Positions 36,195-44,324 of a DNA stretch of 64,000 bases are shown here, one piece after another. The stretch is from assembly GCA_947493695.1 (NCBI GenBank), contig CANLSF010000001.1:310001-374000 (forward strand). Reading direction: 5' to 3'. The position numbers were made by a program, and so were the translations under genes. How positions within the stretch are numbered: the first letter of the stretch is position 1; each line of letters begins with the position of its first letter. This DNA comes from an uncultured Kiloniellaceae bacterium (GTDB lineage: Bacteria > Pseudomonadota > Alphaproteobacteria > Kiloniellales > Kiloniellaceae). The notes below the pieces were generated by a model. That model did not search any database. It saw only the letters and a list, made by a program, of their open reading frames with translations, and was not told the DNA's origin.

Positions 36195-36959
36195 TTAGCT
36201 CGGCCAGCGGGTCTGGTTCATGCCGCCATCCGCTTGAATCTCGGCACCGTACATGAAGGAGGAATCCTCGGACGCCAGGAACAAGGCGGTCTTGGCCATC
36301 TCCTCGGGACGCCCGGCACGGCCAGCGGCAAGGACCTCACCAAAGACGGCGTACTGCGCCTTGATCTGCTCTGCGGTCATTCCGGTTTTTTCCAGCACCT
36401 GCGTCCTGACGGGACCGGGGCTCAGCACATTGATGCGGACATCGATTTTCGCCAGATCCGGCGTCAGCGAACGGGCGAGCGAACGGATGGCCGCCTTCGA
36501 CGCATTATAGAGCGAAAAGCCTTCCATCCCCATTTCGTTCAGGCAGGAGGAAACCAGGATAACCGATCCGCCTTTTGCAAGCAGCGGCAGGGCATACTGA
36601 ACCGTGAAGAAGCTTCCCTTAACATTGACGTCGAAGACATGATCGAATTCACCTTCCCCGAGCTCGGCAAACATGCCCGGTGGGGCGATGCCCGCGCTCG
36701 CCATGACGATGTCGAGGCGTCCGTAGTCGGCGGCAATGCTGTCGAAGGCCGCCCGCAGAGAGGGCAAATCGCTGACATCGCCGATCAGGGCAGCCGCGTC
36801 ACCGTCTATCTGCGCAAGCGCCTCATCGGCCTTTGCCTGAGTGCGCGCCAGAATGATAACCCGCGCGCCCTGGGCCGCGAATTCCTGCGCGGATGCCAGA
36901 CCGATACCGCTGTTGCCTCCGGTGATGAAGGCAATCTTGTTTTTGAGTCTTTGGGTCAT
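36195..36959 (-). CDS. Short-chain dehydrogenase/reductase
   Basis: A classical 254-residue SDR: cofactor-binding ITGGNSGIGLASAQEF at residues 12-27, VMASAGI, catalytic Ser in LVSSCLNEM, and YNASKAAIRSLARSL with catalytic Tyr and Lys about residue 150. An Arg-type contact (ILARTQAKAD) suggests NADP(H). The substrate is unknown. It is the last gene of the peroxiredoxin-DoxX-SDR operon. Confidence 0.92.
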   Translation of the reverse strand: MTQRLKNKIAFITGGNSGIGLASAQEFAAQGARVIILARTQAKADEALAQIDGDAAALIGDVSDLPSLRAAFDSIAADYGRLDIVMASAGIAPPGMFAELGEGEFDHVFDVNVKGSFFTVQYALPLLAKGGSVILVSSCLNEMGMEGFSLYNASKAAIRSLARSLTPDLAKIDVRINVLSPGPVRTQVLEKTGMTAEQIKAQYAVFGEVLAAGRAGRPEEMAKTALFLASEDSSFMYGAEIQADGGMNQTRWPS

Positions 36960-36961
36960 GT

Positions 36962-37417
36962 TCAGGCTTTCTGGGAACCGCCGGCATCAACAGCTTTTGT
37001 TCTGCCGGAAAGCGAAAAGAGGTTGTCGAAATCACGCAACAGATAAAGGGCCGCAATGGCCGCGAGCATCGGCCAGGCCGCGAAGAACAGAAGGTTGGGT
37101 GACGTCCAGGGGTCCAGGTATTTAGGAAATGACGCAAGGGTCGAAACCAGATGGAAGACAAAGACCACTGCCGTTGTCCAACGCTTCTGGAAACCAACCA
37201 GGAAAGCGACGAGAACAGCCGCCTGAAGGGCCCCGAGTATGTAGGCAGCCGAGGTGCTGAGATCAGACACGCCATAGAAGATCCGAAAGATCGCCGCGGC
37301 GTGATCGGGAAAGAGAAACTTATCGATGGTCCACATCGCCATCACGAGGGTCACACCGAGACGAAGCCCAAGAAGCGACCAGGCTAAGGACGCCTGTGGA
37401 ACGCTGACGGATTGCAT
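36962..37417 (-). CDS. DoxX-like four-segment membrane protein
   Basis: A 151-residue inner-membrane protein with four predicted membrane segments and a DoxX-type first helix (LLGLRLGVTLVMAMWTIDKF). DoxX-like proteins are linked to redox stress. It lies 2 nt upstream of the SDR gene and 12 nt downstream of the peroxiredoxin gene, so the three form one operon. Confidence 0.85.
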   Translation of the reverse strand: MQSVSVPQASLAWSLLGLRLGVTLVMAMWTIDKFLFPDHAAAIFRIFYGVSDLSTSAAYILGALQAAVLVAFLVGFQKRWTTAVVFVFHLVSTLASFPKYLDPWTSPNLLFFAAWPMLAAIAALYLLRDFDNLFSLSGRTKAVDAGGSQKA

Positions 37418-37429
37418 AAAGAACTCCTA

Positions 37430-37960
37430 CTACGCGTGGGTGCCGCGAATGGGGTAGTTGTTTTCGGGATTGCGGATGAAGGTCAGGCCCATCAGCAGGG
37501 ATTTCAGGTCCGGTCGCGCGAAGGGCGCATTGGAGATATCGACAACCTGGAGCTTGCCCTCGGCGTTCACCACGAAAAGGCCCGGCTCCGCGAAGGGGCG
37601 ATCTGTCTCCGCCGCTGAGCGGGGCTGCGAGACGTAGAGACCGAGGGTGCGCATTTGCGCGAGCGTCAAATCATAGCCGACTTCGAAATCATGCCTAACC
37701 TCCGCCATTTGAATCTCCGCCTTCTCCTGCGGATCTGCCGAGACGGCAACCACATCGATGCCCAGGGCATTCAGTTCCGGCAAGAGCGCATTGAGCGCCG
37801 AAAGATACTTGGTGCAGACCGGGCAGTGTTTGCCCCGATAGACGACGACCAGGCGCCAATCATGTCCATGCGCCGGGGCGCCAAGCTCAAGTTCACCTCC
37901 CCCCAGACGGGCGACGTTGATCAGAGGAAAGCCTTGTCCAGCCTCAGGTTTCGATGCCAT
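37430..37960 (-). CDS. Peroxiredoxin-like (AhpC/TSA) protein
   Basis: The ATG at 37960 follows AGGAG; an ATG at 38014 lies inside the operator region. The 176-residue thioredoxin-fold protein has a CxxC redox motif (YRGKHCPVCTKYLSAL) near residue 50, with SADPQEKAEI and the cis-Pro region following. It would reduce peroxides or disulfides. It heads the operon controlled by the divergent TetR gene. Confidence 0.88.
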   Translation of the reverse strand: MASKPEAGQGFPLINVARLGGGELELGAPAHGHDWRLVVVYRGKHCPVCTKYLSALNALLPELNALGIDVVAVSADPQEKAEIQMAEVRHDFEVGYDLTLAQMRTLGLYVSQPRSAAETDRPFAEPGLFVVNAEGKLQVVDISNAPFARPDLKSLLMGLTFIRNPENNYPIRGTHA

Positions 37961-37978
37961 CACGGCGATCTCCTTGTG

Positions 37979-38046
37979 TTTTGTAATGAACGTTATTAAA
38001 TATGACCGCAGCACTATTCAAGGCATTTTGTAATGAACACTACAAA
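37979..38046. promoter_or_regulatory. Paired TetR operator candidates between peroxiredoxin operon and tetR
   Basis: TTTTGTAATGAAC occurs exactly twice, at 37979-37991 and 38026-38038. The second copy continues into an imperfect palindrome (TTTTGTAATGAACACTACAA) that covers the tetR start codon. The first lies 19-31 bp upstream of the peroxiredoxin start. This suits a TetR regulator repressing both itself and the divergent operon. Confidence 0.65.
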
Positions 38047-38638
38047 AAAATTAGGACGACCGGTGGCCTTCGATGTGGACGAAGCCTTACTCGCTGCCGT
38101 GAATGTTTTCTGGGCGAAAGGCTATGATGGCGCGTCGGTGAAAGACCTGACGGAAGCGATGGGGATCAACAGCCCTAGTCTCTATGGGGTCTTCGGCGAC
38201 AAACGCAGCCTCTACCTCAAGGCCATCGAGCGCTACGCATCCAACGACGCCTGTGCGCCCCTGGTCGCCTTTGAGACCGAACCCGAGATCGCGGCTGCCG
38301 TGCGTGCGTTCATGGAAGCCGCCATCGGCTACGCCACCGAGCACGAGAGCGGCGCGCGCGGATGCTTCCTGACCTCCTGCGTCTCGACCAGCGCCGGAGA
38401 GGTGGAGGGCGTCGAACCTCTTCTGCGTCAGGCCATCGAGGAAACGGATGCGCGCCTTGCCGCGCGCTTCGACAAGGAAAAAGCGAAAGGCTGCCTGCCG
38501 GAAGACTTTCCTTCCCTTGAGCGCGCAAAACTCATGTTCGATCTACGCCAGGGGCATGTATTTCGCGCGCGGGCCGGACTCGAACGCAAGAGCATGACCG
38601 GCGATCTGGATCATCGGGTCAGAATGGTTCTTGCTTAA
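38033..38638 (+). CDS. TetR family transcriptional regulator
   Basis: A 201-residue regulator with an N-terminal HTH (VKDLTEAMGINSPSLYGVFG, then DKRSLYLKAIERY) and a C-terminal ligand domain containing Cys (GARGCFLTSCVSTSAG). The subgroup that includes Cys in this place often senses oxidants or electrophiles. Its start codon lies inside the putative operator. A degraded copy of its last 34 codons occurs at 41161-41274. Confidence 0.92.
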   Translation: MNTTKKLGRPVAFDVDEALLAAVNVFWAKGYDGASVKDLTEAMGINSPSLYGVFGDKRSLYLKAIERYASNDACAPLVAFETEPEIAAAVRAFMEAAIGYATEHESGARGCFLTSCVSTSAGEVEGVEPLLRQAIEETDARLAARFDKEKAKGCLPEDFPSLERAKLMFDLRQGHVFRARAGLERKSMTGDLDHRVRMVLA

Positions 38639-38703
38639 CTGGGGAATTCATAAACGGCTATGGTTCTGATCGCCATCCGCACTTGATTTGCGTTAACAGT
38701 AAA

Positions 38704-39570
38704 CTAAGCTGTCCCTTTATCTCTTGCCAAGGTTTCCTCAATAGTTCGAGCAAGAGTCTCCACAGCTAGGGCTGCTTCGCTACTGGCTTCATAGAGTAGG
38801 ATTTCGATCTCGGGCAATGCCGGAAAACCCTCTGCCGGGCCCAGCACGCGAAGCTCCGGGGTCAGGGCGCTGATCGGAACGATGGTCACCGCCAGGCCGG
38901 CCGCAACGGCGACGTTGAGGCCATCCCGGCTTTCGCTGTTGTAAGCATGGCGCCAGCGCCGGCCAGACTCATCAAGCGACGCCAGGGCTGCCTTACGATA
39001 AATACAACCGGGTCCGAAGATCGCCAGCGGCAGAGGATCGAATTCCTCGACGGCCGCACCCCGCGCGACAGCCCAGACCAGGGCTTCGCGCCTGACCACC
39101 CGACCGCCGGTACGACCACAGGCTTGCGTGACAAGGGCAAGGTCGGCTTCGCCCGCCTGAAGAGAATCAAGCGCCTCCCAACTGCGTTCGCAGCGAATTT
39201 CCAGCTCGACCAGAGGGCAACTTTGAGCAAAGCGCGAAAGGATCCCGGGCAGGAAGCACATGGAGGTATCTGTAGCGCTGAAACGCACCCGGCCCTGCAA
39301 GGCATTGCGCCCGAAGGCGGCCAGGGTCAGATCGTTCAAGCAGAGCATGCGGTTGGCGTAGCGGCGAAAAGCTTCCCCCTGCTCCGTCAGCTTCACGATG
39401 CGCTTGGAGCGTTCGAAGAGCTGCACGCCGAGAATCGCCTCCAGCCGTTTGACCTGCATGCTGACTGCGGACTGCGCGCAGTTGAGACGCGTGGCGGCGC
39501 GGGTGAAGTGCCGCGTCTCGGCCACCGCATTGAAGGAGCGCAGAAGGTCGATACTCAGATCAGGGCGCAT
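38704..39570 (-). CDS. LysR family transcriptional regulator
   Basis: The 288-residue protein begins with the LysR HTH (FTRAATRLNCAQSAVSMQVK, near residues 22-41) and has a typical effector domain (GRVRFSATDTSMCFLPGIL; EADLALVTQACGR). It diverges from an MFS transporter gene, its likely target, across 121 bp. Confidence 0.93.
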   Translation of the reverse strand: MRPDLSIDLLRSFNAVAETRHFTRAATRLNCAQSAVSMQVKRLEAILGVQLFERSKRIVKLTEQGEAFRRYANRMLCLNDLTLAAFGRNALQGRVRFSATDTSMCFLPGILSRFAQSCPLVELEIRCERSWEALDSLQAGEADLALVTQACGRTGGRVVRREALVWAVARGAAVEEFDPLPLAIFGPGCIYRKAALASLDESGRRWRHAYNSESRDGLNVAVAAGLAVTIVPISALTPELRVLGPAEGFPALPEIEILLYEASSEAALAVETLARTIEETLARDKGTA

Positions 39571-39592
39571 GATTATGTCATCATTTTTTCTG

Positions 39593-39611
39593 ATTAATAT
39601 ATCATATTAAT
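39593..39611. promoter_or_regulatory. Palindromic operator candidate between lysR and MFS gene
   Basis: ATTAATAT-ATC-ATATTAAT is a perfect 8-bp inverted repeat with a 3-nt centre, 23 bp upstream of the LysR start and 81 bp upstream of the MFS start. The AT-rich dyad fits a LysR recognition site. Confidence 0.5.
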
Positions 39612-39691
39612 GCTCTTTCTTGATTTATAGATCTTTTCTAGAATCCGGTCAATCGCCGCTCATCCTCTGAAACCAAGACCGGAGCTCTCCC

Positions 39692-40939
39692 ATGTCGCGC
39701 CCCCTGTGGATCCTCGTTTTTTGCGCCGGTGCCATCATGGCCATTTCCCTGGGGTTCCGACAAAGCCTGGGCCTGTTCCTCACCCCGATCTCGATGGATC
39801 TGGGCCTCGGGCGCGGCAGCTTCGCGCTCGGCATGGGGTTGATGAACCTGGTCTGGGGCGCGCTATCTCCCATTGCGGGCGCGCTGGCCGACCGCCACGG
39901 CGCGGGCCGGGTCGCAGCGCTGGGCGGGCTTTTGTATGCCGCGGGCTTGCTCGCCTTAACCCTGAGCGGCGAGGGCGGGCAGCTCCTGCTCGGCGGACTG
40001 CTGATCGGGGCCGGTCTGAGCGGCGTCGGCTTTTCCGTGATCCTGGGTACGGTGGGCCGGGCTGCGCCGCCGGAACGCCGCAGCCGGGCGCTCGGTCTGG
40101 CGGCCATGGGCGGCTCGATCGGTCAGTTTGTTGCTCTGCCCTACAGCCACTGGATTATTGACGGCATCGGCTGGCAGGCCGGACTCTTTGTGCTCGCGGC
40201 CACCTGTCTCCTGATCCTGCCCTTCTCGCTCGGCATCGCCGGCACGTCCCAGTCCGCCCTGTCAGCTTCGGCTGGCCGTGAACAAGTGGCGCCGGGTGGG
40301 AACCCACATCAGCTCGCGGGCCAGACCATCAAAGAAGCCTTGCGCGAAGCCTTCGGCGATCGGAGTTTCTGGCTGTTGAACACAGGCTTTTTCGTCTGCG
40401 GCTTTCATCTCGCCTTCGTCGCGATCCATCTGCCCGCCTATCTTGCCGACTTCGGCTTCGCACCCTGGCTCGCGGTAACGGCCCTGACCGTTGTCGGCAT
40501 CTTCAATGCCATCGGCAGCTACGGCTGCGGCCATCTGGGCGAGCACTATTCCAAGAAGAACCTCTTGAGCCTGCTTTACCTTGCCCGCGCTGGCATCTTC
40601 GCGGCCTTTCTACTTGTCCCGACCACCGAAACGACGGTGATCCTCTTCAGCGCGGCTATGGGGCTTCTCTGGCTGGGCACCGTGCCCCTGACCAGCGGTC
40701 TGGTGGCGCAGATCTTCGGCACCGGCTATCTCTCCATGCTGTTCGGCCTGGTGTTCCTGGGCCACCAGTTCGGCGGGTTCCTCGGTGCCTGGCTGGCCGG
40801 ATATCTCTATGACCTGCTGGGTTCCTACGATCTCATCTGGTGGGCCAGTGCTGTCCTCGGCCTGATCTCCGCCCTCCTGCACTGGCCGATCTCCGAGCGG
40901 CCCCTGGACCGCTCGGGACAGCTGGCAACCGCGTCATGA
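39692..40939 (+). CDS. Major facilitator superfamily transporter
   Basis: A 415-residue protein with 12 predicted membrane segments. MFS signatures are visible: GALADRHGAGRVAALGG between segments 2 and 3 and GHLGEHYSKKNLLSLLYL in the matching position of the second half. It resembles monocarboxylate or oxalate/formate-type exchangers (FRQSLGLFLTPISMDLG). The substrate is unknown. It diverges from a LysR gene. Confidence 0.92.
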   Translation: MSRPLWILVFCAGAIMAISLGFRQSLGLFLTPISMDLGLGRGSFALGMGLMNLVWGALSPIAGALADRHGAGRVAALGGLLYAAGLLALTLSGEGGQLLLGGLLIGAGLSGVGFSVILGTVGRAAPPERRSRALGLAAMGGSIGQFVALPYSHWIIDGIGWQAGLFVLAATCLLILPFSLGIAGTSQSALSASAGREQVAPGGNPHQLAGQTIKEALREAFGDRSFWLLNTGFFVCGFHLAFVAIHLPAYLADFGFAPWLAVTALTVVGIFNAIGSYGCGHLGEHYSKKNLLSLLYLARAGIFAAFLLVPTTETTVILFSAAMGLLWLGTVPLTSGLVAQIFGTGYLSMLFGLVFLGHQFGGFLGAWLAGYLYDLLGSYDLIWWASAVLGLISALLHWPISERPLDRSGQLATAS

Positions 40940-41091
40940 ACAGCTGCTCTGCAAGACAATCGCTTGTGAAACATCTGAGCATGGTCTTTATCGCAGCTGC
41001 TCTTACCTTGCTGCTCCTGGGCGCGGTCCAGCTCTGGGCCGTCCGGGGTAACGCGATCCTGCTGGACCTGACCTTTACCGGCTGCTTTTGA
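40936..41091 (+). CDS. Small hydrophobic ORF overlapping the MFS stop (doubtful)
   Basis: A 51-codon frame starts at the ATGA overlap with the MFS stop and encodes one hydrophobic segment (MVFIAAALTLLLLGAVQLWA). Its last 15 codons fall inside a duplicated sequence that recurs at 41784-41832, so it may be a chance frame across a duplication joint. Confidence 0.3.
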   Translation: MNSCSARQSLVKHLSMVFIAAALTLLLLGAVQLWAVRGNAILLDLTFTGCF

Positions 41092-41092
41092 A
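41045..41092 (+). repeat. Direct repeat copy A
   Basis: ATCCTGCTGGACCTGAC and the following 20 bases (mostly identical, ending TGCTTTTGAA) recur at 41784-41832. Copy A sits before a fragment of the AHSA1 gene end, as copy B sits before the intact AHSA1 gene end, so a segment was duplicated and then decayed. Confidence 0.7.
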
Positions 41093-41115
41093 AAAGAAGC
41101 GACCATCCTGATCGC

Positions 41116-41158
41116 CGCACCAGCCCTTGCCCATTCCGTCCATGGCCGCGGCAAAGCA
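41116..41158 (-). pseudogene. Fragment of AHSA1-type gene 3' end
   Basis: On the minus strand the bases encode CFAAAMDGMGKGWC, matching residues near the C-terminus of the intact AHSA1 protein at 41914-42408 (CFAAAMDGMGKGWGGG). The rest of the copy is absent. Confidence 0.65.
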
Positions 41159-41160
41159 CG

Positions 41161-41274
41161 TTCGATTTATACTCGTGGCACGTTTTGCGGGCACGCATCG
41201 GACTGAAACGCAAGCGTATGACGGGGGATCTGGGTCATCGGGTCAGAATGACTCTGGCTAAGAACAGAAGCTAG
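41161..41274 (+). pseudogene. TetR gene remnant (C-terminal 34 codons)
   Basis: The frame reads FDLYSWHVLRARIGLKRKRM then TGDLGHRVRMTLA before a stop. It aligns with the tail of the TetR regulator at 38033-38638 (FDLRQGHVFRARAGLERKSM, TGDLDHRVRMVLA). Everything upstream is missing. It abuts the AHSA1 fragment, so this is a recombination joint. Confidence 0.75.
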
Positions 41275-41317
41275 ACATAACTCCAATTCAATCCCGCAAG
41301 ATCTCTGCTGTGGACTG

Positions 41318-41340
41318 GCGTACAAATTGAGATCTGATCC
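41318..41340 (-). repeat. Dispersed repeat copy 1 (GGTCAGRTC family)
   Basis: Its reverse complement GGATCAGATCTCAATTTGTA matches the copy at 48068-48090 and, more loosely, the GCACAAAA-N-GACCTGACCCC copies further right. Confidence 0.55.
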
Positions 41341-41392
41341 TATCTCTATATATACTCTAAAGTAATGAAGTTACGGCAAGGGCAGTTCGCTA

Positions 41393-41743
41393 ATGCACAC
41401 TATGAAGTCAAAGCTCGGCATCGCCTTATTTTTAATTTTGTTTGGATGTGACAACGGAACAAAAAATACTCACCCGGAAAAAATGAACATTACCTATTAT
41501 GAATCGTTCTACGGTTACTCTCATCCATTAAAACTAGCCACAAAAATAGATAAGGATAAAGCCCTTACCTCCAATTCTTATGTTGTTGGATATTATGATG
41601 ATGCTGGCGTTTTGTTGATTGTAGAAAGGTATGTCGAGGGTAAAGTATTTTTTAGGCACAGTTATTCTTACAATGACGCCGGCTCTCTGGTGGAGAGAAG
41701 GAGTGTCAATGTTGAAGGCACTGTAGTTGTCGAGAAAATGTGA
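41393..41743 (+). CDS. Small predicted lipoprotein with YD-like repeats
   Basis: The 116-residue product (or 113 from the ATG at 41402) has a lipoprotein signal (LGIALFLILFGC) with Cys at about residue 19. The rest contains two related strand units (YYDDAGVLLIVERYVEGKVF and YSYNDAGSLVERRSVNVEG) like the tyrosine-aspartate repeats of Rhs/YD proteins. The gene is AT-rich compared with its neighbours and has a weak ribosome-binding site, suggesting acquisition. Function unknown. Confidence 0.6.
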   Translation: MHTMKSKLGIALFLILFGCDNGTKNTHPEKMNITYYESFYGYSHPLKLATKIDKDKALTSNSYVVGYYDDAGVLLIVERYVEGKVFFRHSYSYNDAGSLVERRSVNVEGTVVVEKM

Positions 41744-41783
41744 CAGTAGCTCTGTGATCGGGGACAAGTATCATGTTGATGAT

Positions 41784-41832
41784 CGGGACAATGCAATCCT
41801 GCTGGACCTGACATCTACCGGGTGCTTTTGAA
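41784..41832 (+). repeat. Direct repeat copy B
   Basis: Partner of the repeat at 41045-41092, lying about 80 bp past the 3' end of the intact AHSA1 gene (which reads leftward). Confidence 0.7.
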
Positions 41833-41913
41833 CAGCATGCGGTCGCCCAGGGGGACGCGAAAGCTGCGTCAGGCAATGACAGTAATGCCAGACCCGACGC
41901 AGCTCGCTTGTCC

Positions 41914-42408
41914 TTATGCCTGTAACTCGGCCAGCAGCTCTTCGAGCAGCGCCATACCACCGCCCCAGCCCTTGCCCATGCCGTCCATGGCAGCGGCGAA
42001 GCAGGCGATCTCGGCCTCGCTCGCTTCATGGGGCACCCACGTCAGGCGCATGGAGGTCTGACCGTTCTCCTCCTCGAAGGTCACGGTGGTCAGCAGCACG
42101 CGCGGCCAGTCCGGCATCATGGCGTTCGGGCTGTGGTTCCATTCCGCGTCGGCGGTGGAGTGCAACCAGACCAGCCGTTCCGGCGGCGTCACTTCGGTAT
42201 ACTCCACCCGCTCGTAGTGAGAATTTCCACCCCACTTCATCTCGTTGAGCCAGAGCCCGCCGGGCTTGACGTCCAGGCGGTGAACGATGGTCTCCACATT
42301 CGGCCCGTACCAGCGCGCCAGCAGCTTCGGATCGGTCCAGGTCTTCCACACCAGCTCGCGCGGTGCGTTGAAGACGCGATCCAGCACATAGGTCGGCAGC
42401 TCACTCAT
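41914..42408 (-). CDS. SRPBCC/AHSA1 domain protein
   Basis: The 164-residue protein is one START/AHSA1 helix-grip domain (VFNAPRELVWKTWTDPKLLA, RWYGPNVET, FEEENGQTSMRLTWV) that binds hydrophobic ligands in a cavity. It is 73 nt downstream of an ArsR regulator gene on the same strand; ArsR-AHSA1 pairs are common and often behave as a sensing unit. Ligand unknown. Confidence 0.9.
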   Translation of the reverse strand: MSELPTYVLDRVFNAPRELVWKTWTDPKLLARWYGPNVETIVHRLDVKPGGLWLNEMKWGGNSHYERVEYTEVTPPERLVWLHSTADAEWNHSPNAMMPDWPRVLLTTVTFEEENGQTSMRLTWVPHEASEAEIACFAAAMDGMGKGWGGGMALLEELLAELQA

Positions 42409-42481
42409 TCTCTCTCTTCCTTTTAGTGGGGCCTTCTATCAAGGCGTTTGCTTCAGCAGCGGACCTAAAGGTCTCGCGCCG

Positions 42482-42847
42482 TCATTTCTGTTTTTTCCGC
42501 TCAGCGTCTTTCAGTTCTTCCAGCAAGCCATCCAGTTGATCGAAGCTCGTGGTCCAGAAGCGCTGAAATTCCTCCAGCCAACTCACCGCCGCCGCCATGG
42601 GCTCGGCCTTCAGGCGCGCAGGCCTGCGCTGCCTGTCGATATCCCGCTCCACCAGCCCGGCCCGCTCCAACACCTTCAGATGCTTCGAGACCGCCGGCTG
42701 GCTCATCTCAAAGGGCTCGGCCAGCTCATTCACCGAAGCCTCCCCCGACGCCAGTCGCGACAAAATCGCCCTGCGCGTCGGGTCCGCCAGAGCCGCGAAG
42801 ATCGCGTCCAGATTCTGGGGTTGCTTCGTATAACCAATTTGTTCCAT
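42482..42847 (-). CDS. ArsR family transcriptional regulator
   Basis: A 121-residue winged-helix protein with the ArsR core (LADPTRRAILSRLASGEAS; VNELAEPFEMSQPAVSKHLK, VLERAGLVERD). No metal-binding cysteines are present, so it senses something other than arsenic or zinc. Its start codon lies in a palindromic site, consistent with autorepression, and it precedes its AHSA1 partner. Confidence 0.92.
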   Translation of the reverse strand: MEQIGYTKQPQNLDAIFAALADPTRRAILSRLASGEASVNELAEPFEMSQPAVSKHLKVLERAGLVERDIDRQRRPARLKAEPMAAAVSWLEEFQRFWTTSFDQLDGLLEELKDAERKKQK

Positions 42848-42861
42848 AACTTATTAGTTAT
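42846..42861. promoter_or_regulatory. ArsR autoregulatory operator candidate
   Basis: ATAACT-TATT-AGTTAT is a perfect 6-bp inverted repeat that overlaps the arsR start codon (42845-42847), the usual place for an ArsR self-binding site. Confidence 0.55.
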
Positions 42862-43274
42862 ATAAAAGATCGAGCTTCGTCAAGGTAATAAACATTCCTG
42901 CGTTCACACCTCTCGATACAGGATATTTTTCCCATCAGCATTCGACAAACTTGTACGACTTTATGCCCTGGGGAAAGGCGTCATGCAGTTGTGCTACTTC
43001 ACTGAAGCAAGACATGGCCTCGAAGCAATACGCGACGGGCAAACGGGGGTCTTCAAGCTCTGCCCGCTCGGGCCGGTAGATTTATCTCCGCCGTAAAAAA
43101 CACAGGCCACGCCATCAATTCACTTAGCTGGAAGCTCGCTGGTGGCGCCACTCTTTTGCAGCGGTTAAGTTATCAACACCCTCGCGAACACGCGGATTAC
43201 AAAGATTGGGCACTGGCAACAGAAACCAGCTTAATCAAAACAGGGACTCCAACAGAAGGCTTGTCGAAGAGAAG
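42848..43274. other. Noncoding gap with a possible gene fragment
   Basis: About 430 bp. A 37-codon frame at 42983-43096 (MQLCYFTEARHGLEAIRDG at the start) looks protein-like but has no upstream signals and no recognisable family; it may be a gene remnant. Confidence 0.4.
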
Positions 43275-44177
43275 ATGAAAGTAACATTGAATCAGCTTCG
43301 CGCATTTATTGTCGTTTCTCGCGAGGGATCGTTTACGCGAGCCGCAGAAATCCTAGATACTTCACAACCTTCGATCAGCACATCAATTCAGCAGCTTGAG
43401 TCGGCCCTCGGTCTGAAGCTATTCGACCGAAGTACAAAGGCGCTTCGCCTCACAAAAGCAAGCAAATCATTTCTGCCGGCCATCGAGCGATTAATGGCTC
43501 AGCTTGATGCGACCTTGTCCGATATTAACTCTGTTGCCGATGGCACGTCAGGCAACGTTGCGGTTGCAGTGCTGCCATCCATCGCAACAAACGTATTGCC
43601 GACGACAATCGCCAGTTTTTCAAACGCGTTTCCCAAAATTCGAATTGCGCTCCGAGACGACAATTCCTGGGGGGTTCAGGAAAGGGTTCGCAACGGCGAG
43701 GTCGATCTCGGTGTGGCAGGACGCACCGAGCATACTGACGGATTGCACTTTGAACGCCTGATCCGAGATCCGTTCGGGGCAGTTCTACATAAATCACATC
43801 CATTGGCGATGGAAAAAGGCCCGATAGAATGGGAAGAGCTCTCAGGCTATCCATTTATTTCCTTTGCCGCGGATACCGGGATCAGACCCCATCTCGATAC
43901 CTTGGAAAACGTTCCGGAAAATATCGCGCTTCCCTGGATTGAAGTTTCGAATATCGCGACTGTTCTGTCTCTGTTGAATGCTAATTTGGGAATTGCCGCC
44001 CTTCCGGAGATGGCTGTGAGTTCAATGATGAGTGAAGTGGTTTTTCGAACCTTGTTAAACCCGCCTCTTTTTCGAGAGCTCTGTTTGATTACGCGGGCCG
44101 ATCGATCACTGTCCCCGGCAGCGACACACTTTGTGCAGCATATGAAAAAGGCCATGCAACCCCAGTGGCTGACATGA
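43275..44177 (+). CDS. LysR family transcriptional regulator of the TRAP-TAXI operon
   Basis: I start at 43275 (MKVTLNQLRAFIVVSREGSF), which begins the LysR domain; the HTH is AAEILDTSQPSISTSIQQLE. The C-terminal domain has a typical RNGEVDLGVAGRTE strand. It is about 300 residues. It precedes the TRAP genes on the same strand by 147 nt, so it may regulate them and itself. Confidence 0.92.
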   Translation: MKVTLNQLRAFIVVSREGSFTRAAEILDTSQPSISTSIQQLESALGLKLFDRSTKALRLTKASKSFLPAIERLMAQLDATLSDINSVADGTSGNVAVAVLPSIATNVLPTTIASFSNAFPKIRIALRDDNSWGVQERVRNGEVDLGVAGRTEHTDGLHFERLIRDPFGAVLHKSHPLAMEKGPIEWEELSGYPFISFAADTGIRPHLDTLENVPENIALPWIEVSNIATVLSLLNANLGIAALPEMAVSSMMSEVVFRTLLNPPLFRELCLITRADRSLSPAATHFVQHMKKAMQPQWLT

Positions 44178-44324
44178 TGGGTTATTTTTGGATACAGAGA
44201 AGCTATTTACTTATAAAAAAATTATATAAATAGGTAATTTTTATTAAATTTTCACATTGTTTGCGTTGTGACACTGATCCCCATGGTTTCTAATTTTGCT
44301 ATTAAACCTAGGGAGTCTTACAAA

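Larger units (their letters stand above)
40940..41392. other. Gene-debris region
   Basis: About 450 bp with no intact gene. It contains, in order, a duplicated segment (41045-41092), a fragment matching the 3' end of the AHSA1 gene (41116-41158, minus strand), a TetR gene tail (41161-41274) and one copy of the dispersed repeat (41318-41340). Confidence 0.6.
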
